Assembly: GCA_029981855.1 (NCBI GenBank)
Contig: JARRCS010000008.1
Coordinates: 1 to 64,000, forward strand
Length of the DNA: 64,000 nucleotides
Direction of reading: 5' to 3'
Source of the DNA: Halanaerobiales bacterium
GTDB lineage: Bacteria > Bacillota > Halanaerobiia > Halanaerobiales > DTU029
The notes under the pieces are model-generated. The model was not told the origin of the DNA and did no database searches. It saw only the letters and a list, made by a program, of their open reading frames with translations. The translations under genes and the position numbers were made by a program. Of the stretch, positions 52,623 to 61,494 are shown piece by piece (position 1 is the first letter of the stretch; every line of letters begins with the position of its first letter).

Positions 52623-53405
52623 TTAAAGGTGAGAGTTTAGATAAGCTACAATCTGCTGATAAATCTCTTTTGCTTCTTTTGACGGGGACATGGACTGGTA
52701 AATTTTGTCTATGTAGCCCCGTTTTTTTACTGTTCTGAGACTTGCCTTAAAGTTGAGGTCATAGATCCAGCCCATCTGCATTAGTTTTAAATCATCCTGG
52801 GTTTGAAGTCTTTGATAGTTGATAACCTCTCCTTTTTTCATCTTTTCATAGATTTCAGGTGTAATACCTCCTTTAGGGGAGAGACCATGGCTGATTTTAC
52901 TATTATCTTCATTACTATAATAACGTTGGACAAAGATATTCCAGATATCAAGTTTATCGGCATCCCTGATTAGCTGGGCATATCTTAAGCCAGCCGGATC
53001 TTTAGCGAAAGCCTCTTGCGGGATTACCGCTTTGTTGTGATAGGCGATGGCTTTAATAATTCTCTGGCGGAGAGCCTGCTCGAACTCTGTTAATAAGTTA
53101 TTTTCAATTAGTATTTTGACCCCCAATTCTGCATGATCCAGTGAGCGGGCATCAGAAAAGGTCTGATAGCAGGCATATTGTTCAAAACGACCAACATCAT
53201 GAAAGAGACCGATGATTTGGGTTATAGTTTCTTCCTTTTTAGAGAGTTGTAATGACCTGGCCAGTTCTGTTATTTCCTCTAATACCCGGTAGCTATGGTG
53301 ATATTTTAAATCAATCTGTTTTTGATCTTCTTTATTCTTAAATTGATATCTCTGTAGATATTGGTTAAACCACTTTTTTAATTCTTCAAATAAATCATCT
53401 AACAT
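52623..53405 (-). CDS. HD-domain phosphohydrolase
   Basis: About 260 residues. The HD motif is IGLFHDVGRFEQYACYQTFSDARSLDHAELG; HHSYRVLEEI supplies the first histidine, AYHNKAVIP the next, and IRDADKLDIWNIF the last aspartate, giving a full metal-binding set for a phosphohydrolase. I start at the ATG 53405 (MLDDLFEELKK), with AAGGATGG upstream; the frame is open 29 codons further but that part is AT-rich and unlikely. Substrate (nucleotide or cyclic nucleotide) unknown. Confidence 0.82.
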   Translation of the reverse strand: MLDDLFEELKKWFNQYLQRYQFKNKEDQKQIDLKYHHSYRVLEEITELARSLQLSKKEETITQIIGLFHDVGRFEQYACYQTFSDARSLDHAELGVKILIENNLLTEFEQALRQRIIKAIAYHNKAVIPQEAFAKDPAGLRYAQLIRDADKLDIWNIFVQRYYSNEDNSKISHGLSPKGGITPEIYEKMKKGEVINYQRLQTQDDLKLMQMGWIYDLNFKASLRTVKKRGYIDKIYQSMSPSKEAKEIYQQIVAYLNSHL

Positions 53406-53508
53406 GTATTCCATCCTTTTCTTAATGTTTAAGAATTTTTTTTGCTTCCTGTGAACAATTATAATTTTATTTTTAAATCCAGTATATTGCAAGTTAATTT
53501 AAATTATC

Positions 53509-53787
53509 CAGAGACAACGGATTGCTATCGCCCGGGCTATCTTGAAGGATGCCCCCATTTTACTCTTGGATGAAGCTACCTCTGCCCTGGATACAGAATC
53601 TGAATACCTGGTCCAGGAGGCTTTATATCAACTGATGCAAGGGCGGACAACCCTGGTGATAGCTCATCGCCTGGCTACTATTCAGGATGCCGACTGTATC
53701 CTCCTTCTCTCTGAAGGGAGGATTGTAGAAGAGGGTACCCATGATGAACTAATTGCTGCTGGCGGAATATATTGCCAGCTTTATTAG
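53509..53787 (+). pseudogene. C-terminal fragment of an ABC exporter ATPase
   Basis: [40 protein letters not shown] and [20 protein letters not shown] are the end of an MsbA-like ABC exporter. The sequence begins in the middle of the signature motif (LSGG is missing), so Walker A and the membrane domain are gone. A TTG at 53542 could only yield a useless peptide. Relic of a deletion next to repeat copy B. Confidence 0.85.
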
Positions 53788-53957
53788 CAGCAATTTATTC
53801 AGGAAGAGGATCAGGTTGATGCCGCTGTTTAGATAATCATTTTCCTATTCTTCAAATAAAAAGAGTATTTAAACCCTGGACGGTTCTTGTTCAGGGTTTT
53901 TTCTGGTTGGGATTGGTATAGATTGACATAATAGTTAACCCGAAATATTCATAACTT

Positions 53958-54124
53958 ATAACCCCAAGTTTAATAAAGCCCATAATAACAACAATCTACT
54001 AAAAACAACTTTTTCACTAAATAAGTGAAAAAAATTCCCTATTAAATATAGAAAAGAAAGCCCTCATCCTTTATAATTAAAGTAGTCACAAAAAACCATA
54101 AAGGAGGGCTTTCTAGTGACTACT
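53958..54124. repeat. 166-bp dispersed repeat, copy B
   Basis: Near-identical partner of 48301-48466. Here the end reads AAAGGAGGGCTTTCTAGTGACTACTATA, so a GTG start codon would lie just behind a good ribosome site, which fits the idea that the repeat is the promoter end of a lost transposase gene. It lies 72 bases left of the intact IS element but outside its inverted repeat. Confidence 0.9.
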
Positions 54125-54195
54125 ATATATAATTTTAGGATGAATTGCAAGACAAATGTTAAAATAAGATTTTTTGAAAAAGCCTTGTATTATAT

Positions 54196-56119
54196 CTCAT
54201 ATTCCGCATAACTAATTTTTCCAATTGAATAATAAACCGAGTTTAAATAATTCATGAAAATATTGCCAAATGACTGGACAAATTCTCACCAAAATTATAT
54301 AATAGATTGCAGGATTATGTTATACAACAAATGAGGTGGGAAATATGAGTAAAAAAGTTGATATTAACGATGTTAATGTCTGGTCTGATGGTAAACTTCA
54401 ATTAGTTGTTGGTTTGTGTGAAAAAATAGGCATCGTAGATCTTTTTAATAAACATTTAGAAAACAATTTAGGTAGACCATCAGATATTCCTGCTGGTATT
54501 GAAGCAACAATTATGATTGCTAGCATAGCTGATGATGGGTACAAACCTCTTTCTTCATTCCAGGATTATTATCGATATAAAGATCTTGAAGGTATTTTTC
54601 ATTATCCAATAAAGTTATCACAATTAAATGATGACCGATTTGGTCATTTTCTTGATGCTTTTTATGAAGCAGGATGCCGTCAAATATTTATGGAAGCCTC
54701 AAGCCTTGCCTTTGCTGAGTATGGTTTTAAGATTATAAATATAAACTATGATACCACCTCCAAAGTAATGTGGGGCAAATATGAAACTACAAATCATCTA
54801 GAAGACGATGGCAGAGATACCAGCTATATCTCTATTGACTTTGGTCATAGTAAAGATAAAAGAAATGATAAAAAACAGATAAAAATAGGTATAGGTACGG
54901 CCAACGGTATTGTAGCCGATGCCAAAGTTCTTTCAGGTAATATGGATGATAAAACTTATAATAATCAAAACCTGGAGGATCTTGACCGATTGTTAACACA
55001 GATGGATGTTAATCGTAACGAATTCTATTATATTGCAGATAGTGCACTATTTACTGAAGAAAATATAGCTAAAGCTAATGACAATAATATTTCTTTTATT
55101 ACACGAGTGCCTGATAATACTAATTTGGCAAAAGAATTGATGGCTAATCCTTTACCAGAAGATGCACAAGTTGTTGAAATTGAAAAAGCAAAGGGAGAAC
55201 CATCAATATATCGATTGATAGAGACAGAAACTAACTATAAAGGTCATCCCTGTAAATTTGCCGTTATATATTCCAGTCAATTAGAAGAACCCAAACAAAA
55301 AACCTCTCAGAAAAAAGTTGCAAAAGAGAAAGAAAAAATTGCAAAGCGTCTTAAAAAATATAACAATCGCAGCTTCAAATGCCTCTCTGATGCTGAAAAA
55401 GAAATAAAATTGTTGAATGATAAGTTGGTTTCTAAATTAAAATTCCATGACATTAACTTCTCCATTAAAGAACATAAAATACGCAGACCCGGCAGACCCA
55501 GTAAAAATCCCGAAAATGATATAACAAGAATAGAATACCAGCTATCAGCTGAAATAATATTGAATGATGTAAAGGTAAAAGAATTTATCCGCCAACAATG
55601 TACATTCATTTTAGCCAGTAATGATCTATCTATATCAGGCGAAAAAATGTTAAGAGAGTACAAAACACAAAGTCAAGTGGAAAAAAGATTCAGGAATCTT
55701 AAATCTCCTAAATATATGAATTCATTGTTTTTAAAATCTCCTAAAAGGGTTGAAGCCCTCGTATATCTACTCCTGATGGTTTTAATGATCTTAACTATTG
55801 CTGAAAAAGTTGTACGTAATGGTCTTAAAAAAACTGATGATCTGGTAATTGGTATTGATAGAAGAAAGCTAAAACAGCCTACGTTAGATGCAATATTACA
55901 GATAATTAATAGAGTCAGAGTTGTTACATATAAAGTTGGCAGAAAAACTTACCGTGAAATTCGAGAATTAGATGATAGCTGTAAGAAAATCATTAAATTT
56001 CTTGGACTAAACGAAAATTGTTTTGCCTGGAATGTGGAGGGTGATACTACTTAAAAAGATAATTAAAAATGGCAATTTTATACTATTAGAAATTACTATT
56101 CATTTATGCGGAATATGAG
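54196..56119 (+). mobile_element. complete IS1634-like insertion sequence
   Basis: Bounded by the perfect 16-bp inverted repeats CTCATATTCCGCATAA (54196-54211) and TTATGCGGAATATGAG (56104-56119). The flanking bases TTATAT (54190-54195 and 56120-56125) are a 6-bp target duplication. Length 1,924 bp with a single intact transposase. All ends and the duplication are intact, so the insertion is probably recent. Confidence 0.92.
54345..56054 (+). CDS. IS1634-family transposase
   Basis: A 569-residue DDE transposase filling the element. N-terminal DUF4277-like region (DVNVWSDGKLQLVVGLCEKIGIVDLFNKHL), then the catalytic triad: Asp in INYDTTSK, Asp in YIADSALFTEENI and Glu in YKTQSQVEKRFRNLKSP, which also carries the Y-x-E of the IS4 supergroup. 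GAGGTGG sits seven bases before the ATG at 54345; a GTG at 54336 is inside that site. The frame is intact, so the element may be active. Confidence 0.93.
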   Translation: MSKKVDINDVNVWSDGKLQLVVGLCEKIGIVDLFNKHLENNLGRPSDIPAGIEATIMIASIADDGYKPLSSFQDYYRYKDLEGIFHYPIKLSQLNDDRFGHFLDAFYEAGCRQIFMEASSLAFAEYGFKIININYDTTSKVMWGKYETTNHLEDDGRDTSYISIDFGHSKDKRNDKKQIKIGIGTANGIVADAKVLSGNMDDKTYNNQNLEDLDRLLTQMDVNRNEFYYIADSALFTEENIAKANDNNISFITRVPDNTNLAKELMANPLPEDAQVVEIEKAKGEPSIYRLIETETNYKGHPCKFAVIYSSQLEEPKQKTSQKKVAKEKEKIAKRLKKYNNRSFKCLSDAEKEIKLLNDKLVSKLKFHDINFSIKEHKIRRPGRPSKNPENDITRIEYQLSAEIILNDVKVKEFIRQQCTFILASNDLSISGEKMLREYKTQSQVEKRFRNLKSPKYMNSLFLKSPKRVEALVYLLLMVLMILTIAEKVVRNGLKKTDDLVIGIDRRKLKQPTLDAILQIINRVRVVTYKVGRKTYREIRELDDSCKKIIKFLGLNENCFAWNVEGDTT

Positions 56120-56189
56120 TTATATATAAAAATCGTGTATTATATATAATTAAAATATATATATAACTAAAAAGGATTGGAGGGTAACA

Positions 56190-56885
56190 TTGCTTACTTT
56201 AGATAAGGTGAAGAATAATCCTGATTTTCAGCTAATGATCGAACGGGCTCATGATTATCTTTCGGAGAGGGGTTATACCGAACACGGTTTTCGCCATGTT
56301 AATTATGTTTCCCGGGTAACCGCCTATATCTTGAAAGAATTAGACTATGATGAGCGCACGGTCGAACTGGGTGCTATTGCCGGTTATCTTCATGATATAG
56401 GGAATATGTTTAACCGTAAATATCACGGTGTTTCCGGTGCTCATATTGTCTATACAGAGCTGCGCCGGATGGGTGTCCCCCTGGAGGAAATTACAACAAT
56501 AACTACAGCAATAGCCAACCACGAAGAGGAGATAGGACATGCAGTAAGCCCTATTACGGCTGCCCTCATTCTGGCTGATAAGAGTGATGCCCACCGCACC
56601 AGGGTGCATAAACGTAATGCCAGTGATATCCACGACCGGGTTAACCTGGCTATCCGGGATTCAAAGATAGAGGTTGACCCCTACAGGAAAAACATCACCC
56701 TCTATATTGATTACGATTCTTCTATCTGTCAGGTTATGGATTATTTCGAAATCTATCTCCACCGGATGGAAATGTGCAAGGAGGCAGCTTCCTATCTGGG
56801 CTGCCGGTTCAGGTTACTGATCAATAATCTGGAACTCCTCGGACATGTGAATAATCAAGTTGCTGCTACCGGGGAGGGGAATTAA
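56190..56885 (+). CDS. HD-domain phosphohydrolase
   Basis: A 231-residue protein with an N-terminal HD domain: YTEHGFRHVNYVSRVTAYIL, GAIAGYLHDIGNM (HD pair), ANHEEEIG and LILADKSDAHRTRV provide the metal ligands. It resembles stand-alone HD proteins annotated as metal-dependent phosphohydrolases. The start is TTG, with GGAGGG seven bases upstream. It lies between the insertion sequence and a strong terminator. Substrate unknown. Confidence 0.85.
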   Translation: MLTLDKVKNNPDFQLMIERAHDYLSERGYTEHGFRHVNYVSRVTAYILKELDYDERTVELGAIAGYLHDIGNMFNRKYHGVSGAHIVYTELRRMGVPLEEITTITTAIANHEEEIGHAVSPITAALILADKSDAHRTRVHKRNASDIHDRVNLAIRDSKIEVDPYRKNITLYIDYDSSICQVMDYFEIYLHRMEMCKEAASYLGCRFRLLINNLELLGHVNNQVAATGEGN

Positions 56886-56913
56886 AAAAAGATAGCCTTT
56901 AAAATGAAACTTA

Positions 56914-56953
56914 GCCCCAGGGGTTTATTAATTAATACCCCCGGGGGTTTTTT
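56914..56953 (+). terminator. intrinsic terminator
   Basis: CCCCAGGGGT ... ACCCCCGGGG forms a GC-rich hairpin with an AT-rich inner stem (TTATTAA/TTAATA) and six T residues follow. Confidence 0.88.
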
Positions 56954-56975
56954 CATATACCGGCATAAAATACCA

Positions 56976-57004
56976 TTGACCTTATTCGATATCTGGGTTA
57001 TAAT
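56976..57004 (+). promoter_or_regulatory. promoter of the SleB hydrolase gene
   Basis: TTGACC at 56976-56981 and TATAAT at 56999-57004 with a 17-base spacer; it implies an untranslated leader of about 220 bases that includes the 19-bp tandem repeats. Confidence 0.7.
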
Positions 57005-57119
57005 TTGCGATGTGCCCCGGAAGCTGGCGAATCTCATTGCTGTTTTTTGCAGGAGGCTATTTAGGGATTATTAGGATAATCTGTGGTATTATTAGTGCTT
57101 TAATATTTATTATGATTAT

Positions 57120-57194
57120 TTCTTGTTAAGCTATCATATTCTTGTTAAGCTATCATATTCTTGTTAAGCTATCATATTCTTGTTAAGCTATCAT
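57120..57194. repeat. 19-bp tandem repeat, four copies
   Basis: TTCTTGTTAAGCTATCATA is present three times exactly (57120-57138, 57139-57157, 57158-57176) and a fourth time lacking its last base (57177-57194). It ends 36 bases before the SleB start codon and may be a regulator-binding array or a variable-number repeat. Confidence 0.95.
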
Positions 57195-57230
57195 GATTTG
57201 ACTAAAATTAAAGTAAAGGAGGAATCAAAT

Positions 57231-57695
57231 ATGCAGCAGGTTAAACATTACGGTATTATTCTATTTCTTCTTATTGTCTTATTAACCGTCATTCCGATGG
57301 GCACAGTTCATGCTGGTTGGACTTATGGGAGTAGAGTTTCTTCCTCGGAACGGGAGTTGCTGGCCCGTGTCGTAGAAGCTGAAGCTGGCGGAGAACCCTA
57401 TATAGGAAAGGTTAGTGTTGCTGCAGTTGTCCTGAACCGGGTGAGTGACCCGCGTTTCCCGAACACAATCAGGGGTGTTATTTTCCAGAAATACGCCTTT
57501 GAGTCTGTATCTAATGGCTTTATCTGGCGGCTTACACCAGGTTGGGAGACTTATAATGCGGTTCAGGATGCCCTTAACGGATGGGACCCAACCTATAGGT
57601 CGGTTTTCTTCTGGAACCCATATCGTCAGGTTAATCCCTGGATATGGTCCAGACCGATTGTAACACAGTACGGCAACCATGTATTTGCAGTTTAA
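57231..57695 (+). CDS. SleB/CwlJ-type cell wall hydrolase
   Basis: A 154-residue exported hydrolase. Residues 1-28 are a signal peptide (KHYGIILFLLIVLLTVIPMGTVHA) and the remainder is a hydrolase_2 domain: ERELLARVVEAEAGGEPYIGKVSVAAVVLNRVSDPRFPNTIRGVI with the catalytic Glu in the AEAGGE region, and FFWNPYRQV. Cleaves peptidoglycan, in spore-formers the spore cortex; without the long N-terminal peptidoglycan-binding domain of SleB it may act in growth. AAAGGAGGAATC precedes the ATG. Confidence 0.92.
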   Translation: MQQVKHYGIILFLLIVLLTVIPMGTVHAGWTYGSRVSSSERELLARVVEAEAGGEPYIGKVSVAAVVLNRVSDPRFPNTIRGVIFQKYAFESVSNGFIWRLTPGWETYNAVQDALNGWDPTYRSVFFWNPYRQVNPWIWSRPIVTQYGNHVFAV

Positions 57696-57745
57696 TGCTA
57701 TATAGGTTTTTTTCGGAGGGGTTCGGTTTTCTACCGGATCCCGTT

Positions 57746-59146
57746 TTAATATCGAAAATAGGTATCATCCTTCAGGTCCTGTAGATAGATATAATCAAAC
57801 CGCTCTTTTTCCTTTTCTTCTATCTCTGCAAAAAAGACTCTAGCCTCTTCATGACACCGGTCACAGGTCAGTCGGGGAATACTTACTGCCAGAATACGAT
57901 TCTGTCTAAAACTACTGCTGTGTTGAGCCGTGGAGCTGATAATCAGGTATCCGGGACAGTCAGGACAGACTTTGACAGTTTCCTGCTGGAGCTCGCTGAT
58001 TCCGTCAGTATCATAATAGATCCTCTTTTCCCGGGTGGAAAAGCGGCCTGTAAAATCATAGAATTCCTCTAAATCGACCCGGGAGCGCTTTTGCCAGAGC
58101 TGCTGAAGCTCCTCTACCGTTTTTTTAATTGTCTCCGTTATTGCCGGAGACTGTTTGAGGTCTGCTGGATTGTAGTCTGGTTCGTGGATGTAGCTGTAAT
58201 CAAGTCCGGCCATTGCTAGAATCAGTCCGACATTGATATAGGGCAGAGCACTCTCGATGGAATAACCACCCTGCAGGATAGCGATATCAGGATTAAGTTT
58301 GGCATTCAATTCGGCATAACCCTGGGCTGATATCTGCATATTTGTCAGGGGGTCGGAGTAATGGTTATCCTGACCGGCTGCATTAATGACTAGCTCGGGT
58401 TTGAAGTCTTCCAGGACGGGGAGTACTAAATTGTCCAGGACGTAATGTAATCCCTCATCAGAGGTGCCCGGTGGGAGGGGGATATTGAGCGTCCTGGCAA
58501 AGGCCCCCGGCCCTCCCAGTTCATCAGTAAAACCGGAGCCCGGGAAGAGGGTTCGCCCATCCTGATGTAGTGAAATATGCAGGATATTGGGGTCGTGGTA
58601 GAAGATTTCCTGGGTTCCATCTGCATGGTGGGCATCGGTATCGACAAAGGCAATCTTCATTTTGGGATGGGTTGCCCTGATCCTTTCCACCATGATTGCT
58701 TCATTATTTATATTACAGAAGCCGCGGGTCCCGTGGACTACCCGGAAGGCGTGGTGGCCGGGAGGTCTGACAATGGCAAAGGCTTTATCGACCTTCTTTT
58801 CCAGAACCAGCTCGGCTGCCCTGATTGCCCCGCCGGCGGAGATCAGATGGGAGTCTGTGGCTACATCCTCTACATCGGGCACACAGATATGAACCCTCTG
58901 GACATCCTTTTTTCCTGCTCTTCCGGGATTAAATTCGTATATATTCTCAATATCCATTAACCCTTCTTCAAAGACCTGGTCCCGGGTATAGAGAAGGCGC
59001 TCTTCCCTTTCCGGATGGGTGGGTGAAATGGCCCAGTCGAAGGCAGGAAAGAAGATAAGGCCGAGAGAATTTCTGGCAGTGGGTTTTCTGCTGCTTAGTT
59101 GTCTTTCCCTTTTTGCCGGTGTTTCATTTTTCCCGGTTGCAGACAT
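57746..59146 (-). CDS. histone deacetylase-family amidohydrolase with C-terminal zinc ribbon
   Basis: A 466-residue protein. The catalytic domain (about 25-340) has the HDAC zinc site: RPPGHHAF, FVDTDAHHADGTQEIFY and AGQDNHYSDPL, followed by LQGGYS. Bacterial members deacetylate acetoin-utilisation proteins, polyamines or other acyl-amines. The C-terminal 80 residues contain two CxxC pairs (CPDCPGYL and CDRCHEEA) that should form a zinc ribbon not found in standard members. GAGGTG precedes the ATG. A hydantoinase/oxoprolinase gene is upstream on the same strand with a large hairpin between; possibly one operon of small-molecule amidohydrolases. Confidence 0.88.
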   Translation of the reverse strand: MSATGKNETPAKRERQLSSRKPTARNSLGLIFFPAFDWAISPTHPEREERLLYTRDQVFEEGLMDIENIYEFNPGRAGKKDVQRVHICVPDVEDVATDSHLISAGGAIRAAELVLEKKVDKAFAIVRPPGHHAFRVVHGTRGFCNINNEAIMVERIRATHPKMKIAFVDTDAHHADGTQEIFYHDPNILHISLHQDGRTLFPGSGFTDELGGPGAFARTLNIPLPPGTSDEGLHYVLDNLVLPVLEDFKPELVINAAGQDNHYSDPLTNMQISAQGYAELNAKLNPDIAILQGGYSIESALPYINVGLILAMAGLDYSYIHEPDYNPADLKQSPAITETIKKTVEELQQLWQKRSRVDLEEFYDFTGRFSTREKRIYYDTDGISELQQETVKVCPDCPGYLIISSTAQHSSSFRQNRILAVSIPRLTCDRCHEEARVFFAEIEEKEKERFDYIYLQDLKDDTYFRY

Positions 59147-59203
59147 TTCTTTTCACCTCGATAGTTATAAATTTTTAAAGCCAGAAAACCTAGAACTTAT
59201 AGG

Positions 59204-59244
59204 ACCTTTTTATACTTAATCCTTGAGATTAGGTGTAAAAAGGT
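59204..59244 (-). other. long hairpin between hydantoinase and HDAC genes
   Basis: ACCTTTTTA (59204-59212) and TAAAAAGGT (59236-59244) pair, and the inner TACTTAATC/GATTAGGTG also pairs with G-T wobbles, giving an 18-base stem around CTTGA. No T run follows on the minus strand, so mRNA processing or attenuation is more likely than simple termination. Confidence 0.6.
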
Positions 59245-59264
59245 AAGGTTCTATGAATATGGAA

Positions 59265-61040
59265 TCATCGTTGGCTTACCCCGAGGAGTGTCAAGAGCCC
59301 CGGTTTGATCTGGGCTTTAACTTCCATAATCTTTCCGGTAGTTCTGAACCCCCGGATGACATTGAAACTTTCCTTTTCCGTTATTTCAACCGGTATATTC
59401 CTGAACGGGCTGCGCTTTTCCGTCCATTTACGGGCAAGTTTGGTTGCCTCTTCTAAGGTAAACCGGCTTCCGGGTTTAATCTTGCGGTGAATACCGGCCT
59501 CAATAATATCAACATAGCCTTGAGCCGTATCGGCGTGGACGGTGGTTTCTAGTGTTGGCCGGGCACAGGCGGCTCCTACAGCATTGGCCACTCCTGAGTA
59601 AGGAATTACCTCTTCACTGTAGCCAAGGCGGGATGCTAATTCCCGGGTAAAGGCCTTGGCCGGTCCTCCCATGCTGATTATCATCCGGGGTCTGATCCGC
59701 GAGGCCGCTAACAGCTCATGGATGGTATAAACCGGGCGGTTTTCCAGTGAGGAAAGAATATCTTCTATCTCCTTGCCGATTCTGGCCGATATTTCGGCTA
59801 TAATACCTTCGGCTACTTTTATGGCCTTTTCCCGGGGGGAGGCCGGTTCAGTCCGGTGGGCACCAACTTCAGATCTGCCCGGCCTCTCCTGCTGCCAATT
59901 AATTTTATCATATAACGGTAACAGAGCCTTCAGGGCTGTTTCCCGGTTAAATTGCACGCTCTCCCCATTAAACTGGGCCTTCTCCCTAATCTTACCAAGA
60001 ACTAGCAGGGCATCGGTGGGAGTCGGAGCAGGACCACCACGGGCTGCTGCCGGCCCAAGCCTCCGGGGGCCGACCTTGATCCGGCCTTCTACAACCCGGA
60101 CTTCGCTATCTCCTCCCCGGGGGACAGAGCGGGTATAGAGACCCCGAACTAAAGTTGGTAGACCGGCAATCTCAATTCCCCGGGGCATAAAAACCGGTAC
60201 TCCCTCAATGAAGAGGCCAATATCGGTAGTTGTCCCTCCAATATCAAGGACCAGGCAGGTATCCTGATGATTGCTTAGAGCCAGGGTCCCCATGATACTT
60301 GCCGCTGGACCGGAATTTACTGTAGCAATGGGCTTCTCTTTTGATTCCGCAAGAGGGATGGTACCTCCGTCACATTTTAATAAAAAGAGCGGTGCTGTTA
60401 TTTTTCTCTGCTCTAATGCCTTCCTGATTGCTCTGATAAAGTCAAGATGCACCGGGGTAATGGCTGCATTAAAATAGGCGGTGGCTACCCGCCGGGGAAA
60501 ATTCAGGCCTCCGGAGAGTCTATGACCAACAGTTATTTGCTGAAATTTAAACTCCTCAGCGTATTTTTTGACTTCCAGTTCCTGAGACGGATTACGGATG
60601 GAGAATTTACCGACAATAGCCAGATTGCTGATTCCGGCCGAGTGGTATTTCTTCAGGGCCTGTTTTATTTCACTTCCGGAAAGAGGTTTGACCTCTTGGC
60701 CGCGGTGGTTTATGTAACCGGAGAGAATCGCATTTTCGTCACCGAACTGCAGGTATTCCGGGTTTAGACCCGGACCGGGAATTAAGATCAGGCCTACCGG
60801 TTGATATTTTTTCTCGACTAAAGTATTTGTAGCCAGGGTGGTGCTTAAAACGATCCGCTCTATTTTCTGTCTGTCTGCTCCGGAGATTAAGCTATCCAGA
60901 ACCCGGAGAATGGAGTTTTTAAGATCCTCTTGGTCGGTCATAACCTTGGAGGTTCTGGCAATTTTATAGTTTTTGGCTAAATCTGAAACCAGTAAAACAC
61001 CATCTGTATGGGTTCCACCAACATCTATTCCTATTATCAT
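59265..61040 (-). CDS. hydantoinase A/oxoprolinase-family protein
   Basis: A 591-residue ASKHA-fold enzyme. GIDVGGTHTDGVLL at the N-terminus and VLDIGGTTTDIGLF near residue 270 are the two phosphate-binding loops; STTLATNTLVEK and SMGGPAKAFTRELA are family blocks. Members open cyclic amides (hydantoins, 5-oxoproline) with ATP, usually with a HyuB partner. No hyuB is visible here, and at under 600 residues it is the HyuA part alone. GGGGG precedes the ATG. The actual substrate is unknown. A striking palindrome lies just upstream. Confidence 0.87.
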   Translation of the reverse strand: MIIGIDVGGTHTDGVLLVSDLAKNYKIARTSKVMTDQEDLKNSILRVLDSLISGADRQKIERIVLSTTLATNTLVEKKYQPVGLILIPGPGLNPEYLQFGDENAILSGYINHRGQEVKPLSGSEIKQALKKYHSAGISNLAIVGKFSIRNPSQELEVKKYAEEFKFQQITVGHRLSGGLNFPRRVATAYFNAAITPVHLDFIRAIRKALEQRKITAPLFLLKCDGGTIPLAESKEKPIATVNSGPAASIMGTLALSNHQDTCLVLDIGGTTTDIGLFIEGVPVFMPRGIEIAGLPTLVRGLYTRSVPRGGDSEVRVVEGRIKVGPRRLGPAAARGGPAPTPTDALLVLGKIREKAQFNGESVQFNRETALKALLPLYDKINWQQERPGRSEVGAHRTEPASPREKAIKVAEGIIAEISARIGKEIEDILSSLENRPVYTIHELLAASRIRPRMIISMGGPAKAFTRELASRLGYSEEVIPYSGVANAVGAACARPTLETTVHADTAQGYVDIIEAGIHRKIKPGSRFTLEEATKLARKWTEKRSPFRNIPVEITEKESFNVIRGFRTTGKIMEVKAQIKPGLLTLLGVSQR

Positions 61041-61085
61041 TCGGATAACCCCCGATTGCTGAGAAGAGTATTTTCTTTATATCTA

Positions 61086-61122
61086 GTAAATTATCCACAG
61101 ATGAATCTGTGGCATAATTTAC
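61086..61122. promoter_or_regulatory. large inverted repeat containing a DnaA-box-like sequence
   Basis: GTAAATTATCCACAGAT (61086-61102) is complementary to ATCTGTGG-C-ATAATTTAC (61105-61122) over 17 bases with a single bulged C and a 2-base centre. Its left arm includes TTATCCACA (61091-61099), a perfect DnaA box. It could be an operator for the divergent genes, a cruciform, or a DnaA-binding site. Confidence 0.7.
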
Positions 61123-61494
61123 GACATCAACAAATTTACCTATTAAATGATTATGACAAAGCTAATTTGTTTAACATATTTCCAATCTTAACTATATCTC
61201 AATCAGGGTTAGATTGCAAGTATTGAGGACTTGAACATCGGGCAAATCTTATAATATAATATTGATAGAGGAATAATTTAAAACTATTAGGAAATTCCTT
61301 TTTGAGAACTGTAAATAGATGTTTCTGATCGAGTGTAAACATTTCTCCAATATCTATTTATAATTATTACCGATATTACCGAACGGAAGTGAGCTATTTA
61401 AGCTATTAGTTTAACGATATAATTAATGACTTAGAAGAAGAAGGTTAGAGGGTATTTGTCATTACCATTGAGTAAGCTGGAAAGGGGGAGAGTG

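Noticed and set aside
57003-57075. Possible 20-codon peptide in the SleB leader (GTG near 57012)
   Set aside because: No ribosome site and no evidence of selection; treated as untranslated leader.
57120-57194. CRISPR-like array
   Set aside because: The 19-bp units are directly adjacent with no spacers and no cas genes are present.
59773-60138. 121-residue plus-strand frame inside the hydantoinase gene
   Set aside because: Antisense shadow of a clear HyuA-family protein; no ribosome site.
61086-61122. Chromosomal origin
   Set aside because: Only one DnaA box is seen, and no dnaA, dnaN or box cluster is nearby.
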